Source: Alloacidobacterium sp035547425 (GTDB lineage Bacteria > Acidobacteriota > Terriglobia > Terriglobales > Acidobacteriaceae). From it: DNA of 64,000 nucleotides. Shown piece after piece: positions 1 to 7,420 of this stretch. The position numbers were made by a program, and so were the translations under genes. How positions within the stretch are numbered: the stretch's first letter is position 1; every line of letters begins with the position of its first letter. Location: positions 5,434 through 69,433 of the forward strand of contig DASZUU010000031.1 in the NCBI GenBank assembly GCA_035547425.1, given 5' to 3'. The notes below the pieces were generated by a model that was not told where the DNA came from, searched no databases, and worked only from the letters and a program-made list of their open reading frames with translations.

Positions 1-1
1 C

Positions 2-436
2 AACGGAGCCAGCGCATCGACATCGGAACATGGCGCGGTGGACTTTACCAAGCAGGGTAAGGTTCGCTCAATTACCTTCCACGACCCGAATCTGATTACT
101 TGCTTTGCCAACGATTTCGGCTATGACAACTGGATCGCCAAGGCGATTGAATATCATGCCGGCCCCGAGGATGCAGTAGTGCTGATCAGCGTGTCCGGAA
201 CTTCACCGTCGGTGGTCAACGCAGCCAGATACGCCAAGTCGGTCGGCCTGCCGATCGTAAGCTTTACGGGACGCAAGCCGGACAATCCATTGCGGCAGCT
301 TTCCAAAGTGGCGTTCTTCGTGCCGTCAGATGCCTACAACGTTGTTGAATGCATTCACACCATCTGGCTCACCGCTGCCATCGATCTGCTTATCGGCAGT
401 TCGGTATACGAGACGCGGGCGATTGCTCTTCCCTGA
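2..436 (+). CDS. SIS-domain sugar-phosphate isomerase, N-terminus cut by window edge
   Basis: The reading frame is open from the first bases, so the true start lies upstream and 144 residues are visible. The phosphosugar-binding signature is clear: ISVSGTSPS, the phosphate loop of sugar isomerases, followed by a Rossmann-like stretch with PIVSFTG. The start of the visible part (NGASAS followed by a conserved His) resembles the GmhA/sedoheptulose-7-phosphate isomerase group more than the KdsD group. It would interconvert an aldose and ketose phosphate in the cytoplasm. It ends 3 bases before the next gene and leads a run of five coupled genes that includes a phosphatase and a cytidylyltransferase, suggesting it opens a pathway to a nucleotide-activated sugar. 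The GTG at 38 could be called as a start but would remove part of the conserved domain. Confidence 0.85.
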   Translation, partial: NGASASTSEHGAVDFTKQGKVRSITFHDPNLITCFANDFGYDNWIAKAIEYHAGPEDAVVLISVSGTSPSVVNAARYAKSVGLPIVSFTGRKPDNPLRQLSKVAFFVPSDAYNVVECIHTIWLTAAIDLLIGSSVYETRAIALP

Positions 437-439
437 AAC

Positions 440-1225
440 ATGACCGATATACTTCGCCCGAAAGAACTGATCCATTTGCGGCGCCACACCCTACGGAGAG
501 CGGTAGAGACATCGGCGCTTCCCGTCACGACGGAGGCCGCCTATGATTTCGCCGCGGCAACAGTCGGACTGCTGGGCAAAACGGCGGCTGCGTGGAAACT
601 GGGAGCGACAACGGCTGGTACTCGGCAAATCTTTTCTACGGAAGAGATATACTTCGGCGCGCTGCTGCCTGAAGAGATATGGACCTCTACATCGGGCGAG
701 CAACCGCCGGCTCCGCCTGTGTTGCGCGGCGAAGCGGAGATTGCTTTCCGACTGGCCGTGGATATTGAAGCTGGAGAGGCTGATGCGTTTTTGATAGACG
801 ATGCCGGGAAACTCTTCGATTGCTGGGCGCCGGGGATTGAAGCACCGTATTCGTGTATTGAGAATATTCCGGAAGCCGGTTTGCGTGCGCTCCTGATGGA
901 TCGTTGTTCCGCCGGCGCGCTGTATCTTGGCGCGCCGCGGCTGTTATCCGAGGGCTCTGCGATGGCTCAACAAATCGAGATATTCGTCGGGAATTGCAGC
1001 CTTGCGCAAGGCACCGCCGGAACTGCATTGCTGCTGTCTCCGATAGAGGCCGCGCTGGGCTTCCTCCGGGTAGCGGCACGGCAAGGAGTAAATGTTCGGC
1101 GAGGACAGTGGATATCCACCGGAGGTATTACTCCCTGCGTGCCGATGCCCTTCGGTCAGCCGATCCGGCTTGTTTTGGGCGGGGAAACAGTTTTTGAATT
1201 TGTAGTACAGGATGCCAGCCAATGA
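440..1225 (+). CDS. 2-keto-4-pentenoate hydratase / fumarylacetoacetate hydrolase-like protein
   Basis: This 261-residue protein shows the hydratase/decarboxylase fold signatures: WKLGATTAG near residue 52, an acidic GEAEIAFRL segment in the middle, and a C-terminal ISTGGITPCVPM segment near residue 225, equivalent to the VTTGxxTG stretch of MhpD-type hydratases. Family members add water to, or decarboxylate, enol-keto acids with a divalent metal. Its place between a sugar-phosphate isomerase and a phosphatase is unusual, because these enzymes normally sit in aromatic degradation operons. Here it more likely handles a keto-sugar acid, but that is inference. The stop overlaps the next start by 4 bases (ATGA), a sign of translational coupling. 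Confidence 0.7.
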   Translation: MTDILRPKELIHLRRHTLRRAVETSALPVTTEAAYDFAAATVGLLGKTAAAWKLGATTAGTRQIFSTEEIYFGALLPEEIWTSTSGEQPPAPPVLRGEAEIAFRLAVDIEAGEADAFLIDDAGKLFDCWAPGIEAPYSCIENIPEAGLRALLMDRCSAGALYLGAPRLLSEGSAMAQQIEIFVGNCSLAQGTAGTALLLSPIEAALGFLRVAARQGVNVRRGQWISTGGITPCVPMPFGQPIRLVLGGETVFEFVVQDASQ

Positions 1226-2007
1226 GCCATGCATTGTCTCAATTAACCTCCATTGCCGAGGCAGCCGCGAGCACCGCGCGAAACGCGACTCCGAAGCTGG
1301 TCGAGGAAAAGAGCCTGCAGGATTTCGTAACGGATATGGATCGGAGTCTGCAGCATGAAATCAGTGCAGCTTTGGGAAAGGCATTTCCGAATGTCCCGGT
1401 TTTCGGGGAAGAGGGCATAGCAGACGATTTGGAGTTGCCCGACAAGGCTTTTCTGATTGACCCGCTTGACGGCACAGGCAACTGGATTGCCGGTATCTCC
1501 TTTTCAGCAGTGTCCATTGCCTATATTGAGAATGGAGCAACGGTTCTCGCCGCGGTAGCGGCTATCTTCGGCGGCGGAGTCTATTCCGCCGAAGCAGGCA
1601 AAGGAGCCTGGCGAGACGGAGTCCGTTTACAGGTTCCGGCGCAACCATCGGCGCTTATTGGGCTTTCGAGCGGAGTCCTGGATGCCATGGTGGGTGGAGA
1701 GAAATTCCGCCTCCTGCGCCGTTTCGGCAAGCTGAGGAATCTTGGTTCGCAGGCCTTGCAATTATGCGCCGTGGCGCGTGGTAGTCTCGCGCTGGATGCT
1801 TCATTGGAAGCCCGTTTATGGGACGATGCTGCAGGCCGCCTGATTGCAAGCGAGGCCGGTGCCATTTATCGAGCACATGTGGGCGCCGAGGATAGTAAAC
1901 GTCCAGTAGTGCGCCAAAATAGCCTCTGCGCTCACCCGGCAGTCTTCAATGCGGCGGCCGAGATACTTGAACCACTCTTTTTGTCAAACACGAACGAAGC
2001 CAATTAA
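1222..2007 (+). CDS. Inositol-monophosphatase-family sugar phosphatase
   Basis: The 261-residue product has the complete lithium-sensitive phosphatase metal site: GEE at 62-64, DPLDGTGNW from residue 80 and WDDAAG at 200-205. The family removes phosphate from inositol, fructose bisphosphate, adenosine bisphosphate or histidinol phosphate using Mg ions. The usual DPIDGT is DPLDGT here, which is within family variation. Located between a keto-acid hydratase-like gene (4-base overlap) and a cytidylyltransferase (7 bases downstream), it probably dephosphorylates a sugar intermediate before CMP transfer, the role GmhB, KdsC or NeuB-linked phosphatases play elsewhere. The exact substrate cannot be read from sequence. 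Confidence 0.85.
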   Translation: MSHALSQLTSIAEAAASTARNATPKLVEEKSLQDFVTDMDRSLQHEISAALGKAFPNVPVFGEEGIADDLELPDKAFLIDPLDGTGNWIAGISFSAVSIAYIENGATVLAAVAAIFGGGVYSAEAGKGAWRDGVRLQVPAQPSALIGLSSGVLDAMVGGEKFRLLRRFGKLRNLGSQALQLCAVARGSLALDASLEARLWDDAAGRLIASEAGAIYRAHVGAEDSKRPVVRQNSLCAHPAVFNAAAEILEPLFLSNTNEAN

Positions 2008-2014
2008 GGAAGTT

Positions 2015-2704
2015 ATGGGGAAAATCATTGCAATGATTCCGGCGCGCATGGGCTCGCAGCGCCTCGCCAAGAAAAATCTTCGCACACTGCGCGGCGTGCC
2101 GCTGATTGTACACGCGATTCGCAAATGCCGGAGTGCCGGATGTTTCGACGAAATATGGGTGAATTCCGAGGACGCGGCGTTTGCGCCGATCGCTGAGGCC
2201 GAGGGTGTGCAGTTTCATCAGCGGCCAACGGAATTGGGAAATAACAACGCCACATCGGAGGACTTCGTCAAGGAGTTTTTCCAGGCGCATGACTGCGAGC
2301 GACTAGCGCAAGTACATTCCATTGCTCCACTGTTGACCGCGGCGGAGGTGAGAGCCTTTATGGATGCGTGGACTGCAAGCAATCATGATGTGATGCTGTC
2401 CTGCATCCACGACCAGATCGAGGTGGCCTATCAAAACGAGCCGGTCAACTTTACATTCGCCCGAAAAACCAACAGCCAGGATCTGAAGCCCGTGCAGCGT
2501 ATTACCTGGTCCATTACGGGATGGAAGCGCGCGACCTATCTGGAAGCGACCAGCCAGGGTAAAACTGCGACCTACCACGGATCGGTCGGCTTTTATCCGG
2601 TGAACGCGATCTCCGGGCATGTCATCAAGGTCCAGCAGGATCTCGATATTGCCGAGGCGCTCTTGAACATTCTTGAGCCGTTGAATGGGGCGGAATCCAA
2701 ATGA
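2015..2704 (+). CDS. CMP-sugar-acid-type cytidylyltransferase (NeuA/KdsB family)
   Basis: The 230-residue protein begins with the nucleotide-binding signature IPARMGSQRLAKKN (residues 9-22 region), diagnostic of acylneuraminate and Kdo cytidylyltransferases. A later CIHDQIE stretch replaces the usual product-binding region. I chose the ATG at 2015, preceded by AAGGA, over an in-frame start at 1949 that would lie inside the phosphatase gene. It should join CTP to an acidic sugar, giving a CMP-sugar for polymer assembly. The stop overlaps the next ATG (ATGA). No sialic-acid or Kdo synthase is visible in the window, so the sugar is unknown; the missing condensing enzyme may be upstream. Confidence 0.85.
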   Translation: MGKIIAMIPARMGSQRLAKKNLRTLRGVPLIVHAIRKCRSAGCFDEIWVNSEDAAFAPIAEAEGVQFHQRPTELGNNNATSEDFVKEFFQAHDCERLAQVHSIAPLLTAAEVRAFMDAWTASNHDVMLSCIHDQIEVAYQNEPVNFTFARKTNSQDLKPVQRITWSITGWKRATYLEATSQGKTATYHGSVGFYPVNAISGHVIKVQQDLDIAEALLNILEPLNGAESK

Positions 2705-3648
2705 CAGCGCGTGTGCTTGTCTCGAACATGATGATGCTGAAGGAGCGGCCCCGTTTTGAATCGGAGATCGCGCATAAGGGTTGGGAGCCGGTTTTCGCCG
2801 ATGTTGACCAGTACCTGTCCGAAGAGCAGTGCCTGCAATATGCCGGCCAGTTCGATGCGTGGCTCGCGGGCGACGATCAAATTACGCGCAAGGTGCTGGA
2901 AGCATTTCTGCCACGCCTTAAAGGAATTGCGAAATGGGGCACAGGGCTGGACAGCATTGATCTTGCGGCGGCGCGTGAGCTTTCGATACCCGTGCTGAAC
3001 ACGCCGGCGGCATTCTCCGAGGCGGTAGCTGAAACCGCGCTGGGATATATGTTGATGTTGACGCGCTATCTGCTTGCCGTGGATCAGGCGGTGCGGCGCG
3101 GTGAATGGCCCAAGCCGCGCGGGCTCGGCCTCTATGGACGCACACTGGGTCTGATTGGCTTTGGCGCTATCGGGCAGGGAATCGCCAGGCGCGCCAAAGG
3201 CTGCGGCATGACGATCCTCGCCTACGATCCACCCATTGCAGCCAAAGGCGGGATAACCGAGGGACCTCTTGCCGATACGGAATTCGTCGAGCTTGACCGG
3301 CTGATTGCGGAGAGCGATGTCGTTTGCGTGGCCTGCAATCTCACGCCGGAGAATCGGCATATCATCCACCTTGGCCGGCTCAAGGCAATGAAAAGCGACG
3401 CCATCCTGGTCAACGTTGGGCGTGGTCCTCTCGTGGATGAAGCCGCGCTGGCCGACGCCCTTGCATCCGGCGAGATCGCCGGAGCGGGCCTGGACGTATT
3501 TGAAATCGAGCCGCTGCCGGCAGACAGTCCGCTGCGCACGCTGCCGAACGTTGTGCTCGGCAGTCATAACGCCAATAATCTAAACTCCGCGGTCGAGTTT
3601 GTACATGCTAATACCATGAACAACCTCGCGCGAATTCTGGCAGGTTGA
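2701..3648 (+). CDS. D-2-hydroxyacid dehydrogenase (phosphoglycerate dehydrogenase-like)
   Basis: A 315-residue NAD-dependent dehydrogenase of the D-isomer family. Visible features are the nucleotide loop GFGAIGQG at 153-160, the signature VNVGRGPLVDEAAL with catalytic Arg241, Glu270 in DVFEIEP and the catalytic His289 in GSHNANN. The usual PHIGG around the His is SHNANN, so it is a divergent member. It lacks the C-terminal ACT domain of true SerA, so amino-acid biosynthesis is unlikely. It is translationally coupled to the cytidylyltransferase and probably oxidises or reduces a 2-hydroxy or 2-keto acid in the same pathway. Confidence 0.85.
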   Translation: MTARVLVSNMMMLKERPRFESEIAHKGWEPVFADVDQYLSEEQCLQYAGQFDAWLAGDDQITRKVLEAFLPRLKGIAKWGTGLDSIDLAAARELSIPVLNTPAAFSEAVAETALGYMLMLTRYLLAVDQAVRRGEWPKPRGLGLYGRTLGLIGFGAIGQGIARRAKGCGMTILAYDPPIAAKGGITEGPLADTEFVELDRLIAESDVVCVACNLTPENRHIIHLGRLKAMKSDAILVNVGRGPLVDEAALADALASGEIAGAGLDVFEIEPLPADSPLRTLPNVVLGSHNANNLNSAVEFVHANTMNNLARILAG

Positions 3649-3652
3649 CCCA

Positions 3653-4636
3653 GTGTCCTTGAATCCTGGCGGCATAACGAAGCTGTTTTGGTCCGACCGG
3701 CGCAAGCGGATCTGTTTCTCCAATCCGTTTCAGGGACGACGGTGGCTGAATCTGCTGGAGCCGCATCCGCGCCATGGCCTCCTGTTCAAACGGAATCTGA
3801 ACTATTCGAAGCAGGTACTTGGGTTCAGTTTTGCCTCGAACGAACATGGTTTGCGCGGTCCTGCGAACTTAAATGCTCCCGGTGTCATTCTCGGTACTTC
3901 GTTCGCTATGGGGCTTTCCGTCGACAACGGCTGCAACTGGTACGATCTGTTGCTCGAGCCGGATCGGTGGTTCAATGCCGCCATGCCCGTAGGTCCGCGC
4001 AATCAGGCTAATCTTCTCGACGACGTTTATCAGGGCAGCTACGACACGCTGATTTATCTCTACCATCCGAACATCTGGAAGACCGCGCAAGGCTATCTCC
4101 GCGCAGAGCGGGCAGGCAAGGATATTTTCCAGACGCTGGGCTGGAAAACCAGCCTGCGGGATACATTGCTGCTTTATCCCAGGTGGATTCTCAAAGAGTC
4201 TTACAAAACGAAAGAGGGGCTGTCGGTTCATTTGAAATGGAATGGGCAGGATTTTTTCTTCAATTCTCGCTATAGCTTTATCGAATTGTCCAAAAATCTC
4301 GACTTTGCCAATTCTCAAATGGCACTATTGAACAGTATCTTCAACCGATTTAAACTGGTACTAGCAATTCGTCCTCCAATTAAGGAAGATATTGCAGGCC
4401 GCAAGGGATTTTCTGCCAAGCTGCGGGAACTGGCCAACCATAACGATGAATGGTGGAATTTCTTCGTTTCGAATGTACCTTCGAACGCTCGTGTCCATTC
4501 ACTTTGTTACGACAAATTCGATTCTATCGACTTCCATCCATATGATACGCACTGGACCGCCAGCGGCAATCGGAAGTTTGTCAGCTTGCTGCGCCCGTTA
4601 TTGATAGAAGCCAATGTAGAGGGAGTAAAAACGTAG
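3653..4636 (+). CDS. SGNH-hydrolase-like protein of the AlgX/AlgJ type
   Basis: This 327-residue protein has the two landmarks of SGNH enzymes: GTSFAMGLSVDNG at 81-93 (nucleophile Ser83, equivalent to the GDS block) and DTHWTASGN at 298-306 carrying the Asp-x-His pair, as in alginate acetyltransferases AlgJ and AlgX. Such proteins move or remove acyl groups on exopolysaccharides. No signal peptide is obvious, so either export uses another route or it acts inside. The start is GTG, 4 bases after the preceding stop, and the next gene begins at the base after its stop. Two membrane O-acyltransferases downstream fit a shared job in polysaccharide acylation. Confidence 0.65.
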   Translation: MSLNPGGITKLFWSDRRKRICFSNPFQGRRWLNLLEPHPRHGLLFKRNLNYSKQVLGFSFASNEHGLRGPANLNAPGVILGTSFAMGLSVDNGCNWYDLLLEPDRWFNAAMPVGPRNQANLLDDVYQGSYDTLIYLYHPNIWKTAQGYLRAERAGKDIFQTLGWKTSLRDTLLLYPRWILKESYKTKEGLSVHLKWNGQDFFFNSRYSFIELSKNLDFANSQMALLNSIFNRFKLVLAIRPPIKEDIAGRKGFSAKLRELANHNDEWWNFFVSNVPSNARVHSLCYDKFDSIDFHPYDTHWTASGNRKFVSLLRPLLIEANVEGVKT

Positions 4637-6157
4637 ATGACTGCTTCCGGATCACCTGCGGGAATCGAAGCGCCCGAGACGGTTCACTCCTCAGCAAGTG
4701 AACAGCGCCGGTTTTTCAAGAACATTAGTTGGACAACTTTGTCTATGGTTCTGCGCCTGGGCTGCGCAGGCGGCGCGTTGGCAGTCCTCGGCCGGCTGGT
4801 CGATCCGGGAACGATGGGATTGTATGGCATGGGATGGTCTGCAGCCATGCTCGGTTTTACCGTCAGCCAGAGCGGCGCCGCGCAGGGAATCATTGCGCTG
4901 CCCAAGATGGATAAGCAGCATATCGCTGCGGCGCAGCTGCTTTCGATGCTGATCTCTGTAGTCATCGGCCTGGCGATCATTTTTTCCGCTTCAGCGGTGC
5001 AGGCCTTCTACCACATTCCCCATCTCAAACATGCCTTCTTTCTTGCCGGTCTGTTCGTTCCTCTCATGAGCCTGTCGGCTGTGGACATCGCTCGTGCGCA
5101 GAAGGAGCTGCAATTTTCCCGTCTCGCCGCAGTACAGGCCGGGGGTGTGGTTCTCGCCGCCGCAGCATCTCTTACCCTTGCCTTTCTGCATCAGGGGTTG
5201 ATTGCTCTGTACGGCATTCAAGGATTTATCGGGCCGTTTACCTTTCTCCTTTTCCGCCTCTATCGCACTCCCACCGGATACGGCCGCACCACGTGGGCGC
5301 ATGTGCGCGACGTCTGGCGGATTGGAATCCATCTTTCTTTCAGCAGTCTCACTTCTGTCGTCTACCAGAATGTGCCGCAGCTCGTGATTGCCAAGATGGT
5401 CTCCGTAGAGGCTCTGGGCCTGTATGTCTTCTGCAGCCGGATTCTCCAGATCATCTCCAGCCAACTCTCCAACATGGTCAACACGGTGGTTTATCCCACC
5501 TTTGCCCGATATAGCTCTGACCCTGCGCAGGTTGGGCGTTCCTATCTTCAGACAGTACGCTTTACGTTTTTCTGTCTGATGGTGCCGCTGATCGCGCTCG
5601 CGGCCGCGCCCGCTTCATTCCTGCATATTTATGGCGGTGGAAAATGGGTATCCGCGGACGGAATCTTCTTTTACCTGGTGATTATGCAGATGGGAGCCTG
5701 CCTTGGAGCGAATGCACTGCCCACTTTTATGGCGCTCGGCAAGCCGCAGGTTACCTGGCAGTGGTATCTCATCCTTACCTCCGTTCAGGGCGTTGCTATT
5801 CTCATCTCCGCGCCCTGGGGCATTCTCGGCGTTGTCAAAGGCCTGGCTATTAGTACTGCGGCGATGCCCATGCTGGTCTATTGGCTTTCGAGGGCGGCAA
5901 ACTTCCGATTCCTGGATTTTTGGCGGAATATGGCAGGCTTGCTCGGCTATCTTCCGTTCGCCATTGGTCTTGGCATAATCATTCAGCGTCTGATGGGCAG
6001 CAGGCATGCGGCGCTCACTCTCGCGTCGTCGGCGACAGCAGCGCTTATCCTCTATATTGGGCTGGTATTTGCTACAGACGGCCAGGCGCGTGAAATGTCC
6101 AGGCAAGGCATAAAGATGTTGCAGCGCCGCCTGGCGACATCCGCCGCGCAGAATTGA
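4637..6157 (+). CDS. Wzx-like polysaccharide flippase
   Basis: A 506-residue, very hydrophobic protein with about 12-14 predicted membrane segments and the typical start of the polysaccharide export/MATE-like family (a short polar leader, then NISWTTLSMVLRLG and repeated Gly-rich helices with LGRLVDPGTMGLYGM). The family flips lipid-linked sugar units across the inner membrane. The ATG follows directly on the stop of the SGNH gene, so the two are cotranslated. With the Wzy-like polymerase at 10508 it completes a Wzx/Wzy-type assembly route. Glycosyltransferases are not seen in this window and are probably upstream. Confidence 0.85.
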   Translation: MTASGSPAGIEAPETVHSSASEQRRFFKNISWTTLSMVLRLGCAGGALAVLGRLVDPGTMGLYGMGWSAAMLGFTVSQSGAAQGIIALPKMDKQHIAAAQLLSMLISVVIGLAIIFSASAVQAFYHIPHLKHAFFLAGLFVPLMSLSAVDIARAQKELQFSRLAAVQAGGVVLAAAASLTLAFLHQGLIALYGIQGFIGPFTFLLFRLYRTPTGYGRTTWAHVRDVWRIGIHLSFSSLTSVVYQNVPQLVIAKMVSVEALGLYVFCSRILQIISSQLSNMVNTVVYPTFARYSSDPAQVGRSYLQTVRFTFFCLMVPLIALAAAPASFLHIYGGGKWVSADGIFFYLVIMQMGACLGANALPTFMALGKPQVTWQWYLILTSVQGVAILISAPWGILGVVKGLAISTAAMPMLVYWLSRAANFRFLDFWRNMAGLLGYLPFAIGLGIIIQRLMGSRHAALTLASSATAALILYIGLVFATDGQAREMSRQGIKMLQRRLATSAAQN

Positions 6158-6176
6158 ACCGAAAGGTCAGGTTGAC

Positions 6177-7289
6177 ATGGAACAGAGTTCCAAAATCAAG
6201 TTGTACTCGCTACAGTACCTGCGCGCCGTCGCAGCTGCCTGTGTCGTTCTTGCTCATGCATCGACGACATTGGCCGACATGCAACATACGCCATTTCTTT
6301 TCCATGCCGGTGTATACGGGGTCGACCTGTTTTTCGTTATCAGCGGATTTGTCATGTTTTATACAACCGCTGGCAAGCCCACGACACCAGGCAATTTTCT
6401 TTTGCGGCGCATCATTCGAATCGAGCCCATCTACCTCATTTTGACGACATTCGCTTTTGCGCTCGCGGTTCTGGCACCAAAGCTGAGCAACCTGTTCAGC
6501 CCATCGCCGCTCAACTATGTGCGTTCGATTTTATTTATTCCATACTTCAATCCTATTTATCGGGACATTAGGCCTGAAGTGCAGCAGGGATGGACTCTGA
6601 ATTATGAGATGTTCTTCTACCTGCTGTTTGCCTGCTGCCTGTGGTTGAAGCGGGAGTATCGTGTTTGGGTTTGTATTGGCTTGTTGGTAGTTTTGGCGGC
6701 TATAGGCTTCTCTATCACGCCAGGCAATGTTTACGCTAAGACCTACACCAGCCCCATCATCATCGAGTTCGCATTCGGCATTCTCATCGGCTACACGCTT
6801 GTATGTCGTGAATTGGCTCTTCCAAAACTTGCCACAGGGTTTGCCCTCGCGGGCGCCGCGGCGCTGTTTTGTGCCTGGCGGTTTGGATTTTCAGAAAGAG
6901 CGTTATTCGCTGGTCTGCCGGCGGCCGCTGTTGTCACCCTTGCTATTCTGCTCGAACGACGAGGCCGCATGGGCCACTGGCCGCTTTTTCTTCTGGTCGG
7001 CGATGCATCCTACAGCTTGTATCTCGTTCATACCTTTGTTTTGTCGGCGCTGAAACGAGTATTTATGCGGTTTTACAATGTGAACCCGCAAAGAACGGAA
7101 CTAGTATTTCTGGCTTGCGGCCTGGTCGCTGCGACAATCGTGGCCATTCTTTTTTACCGGATAGTTGAGCTTCCGATTACCACTCGGTTGCAGGTACTCA
7201 CAGGAAGTCGAAGGCCGAAAATTGAAAGCCGGAAGTCAGGAGTCGGAAGCCAGGAGCCGGAAACGACGCAATCCGCGCCCACTGTCTGA
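6177..7289 (+). CDS. OafA/YrhL-type membrane O-acyltransferase 1
   Basis: The 370-residue protein has the acyltransferase-3 pattern: LQYLRAVAAACVVLAHAS near the N-terminus with the catalytic-type His, GVDLFFVISGFVM, a RRIIRIEPIY loop, and about ten membrane segments. The family transfers acyl groups from a cytoplasmic donor to sugars on the periplasmic side. It sits 19 bases after the flippase gene. After the last helix the tail becomes a polar, repeat-like segment encoded by a degenerate 14-bp purine-rich repeat (7231-7258), so the last 25 residues are probably not part of the enzyme core. Confidence 0.85.
   Translation: MEQSSKIKLYSLQYLRAVAAACVVLAHASTTLADMQHTPFLFHAGVYGVDLFFVISGFVMFYTTAGKPTTPGNFLLRRIIRIEPIYLILTTFAFALAVLAPKLSNLFSPSPLNYVRSILFIPYFNPIYRDIRPEVQQGWTLNYEMFFYLLFACCLWLKREYRVWVCIGLLVVLAAIGFSITPGNVYAKTYTSPIIIEFAFGILIGYTLVCRELALPKLATGFALAGAAALFCAWRFGFSERALFAGLPAAAVVTLAILLERRGRMGHWPLFLLVGDASYSLYLVHTFVLSALKRVFMRFYNVNPQRTELVFLACGLVAATIVAILFYRIVELPITTRLQVLTGSRRPKIESRKSGVGSQEPETTQSAPTV
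7231..7258 (+). repeat. Two tandem 14-bp purine-rich repeats inside the acyltransferase tail
   Basis: GGAAGTCAGGAGTC and GGAAGCCAGGAGCC follow one another directly, with degenerate flanking copies from about 7203 to 7264. The array encodes the polar C-terminal tail of the preceding acyltransferase and may be a slippage-prone insertion. Confidence 0.7.
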
Positions 7290-7420
7290 TCACAATACGC
7301 CAGGCCGGTTCTTCCTTTGTATCTTTAAGGGTTCAAGTAAACTAGAGGTAGCGTGAATATTGGAGGGTTCGAGCAAGAGAGGGCCGGGGATCCCGTCGTG
7401 GAGAGGACTAGGTAACAACA

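Noticed and set aside
2593..3567. A 324-codon open frame on the minus strand
   Set aside because: It lies entirely opposite the 2-hydroxyacid dehydrogenase and cytidylyltransferase genes, whose catalytic motifs are intact, and shows no family features. It is a GC-driven shadow frame.
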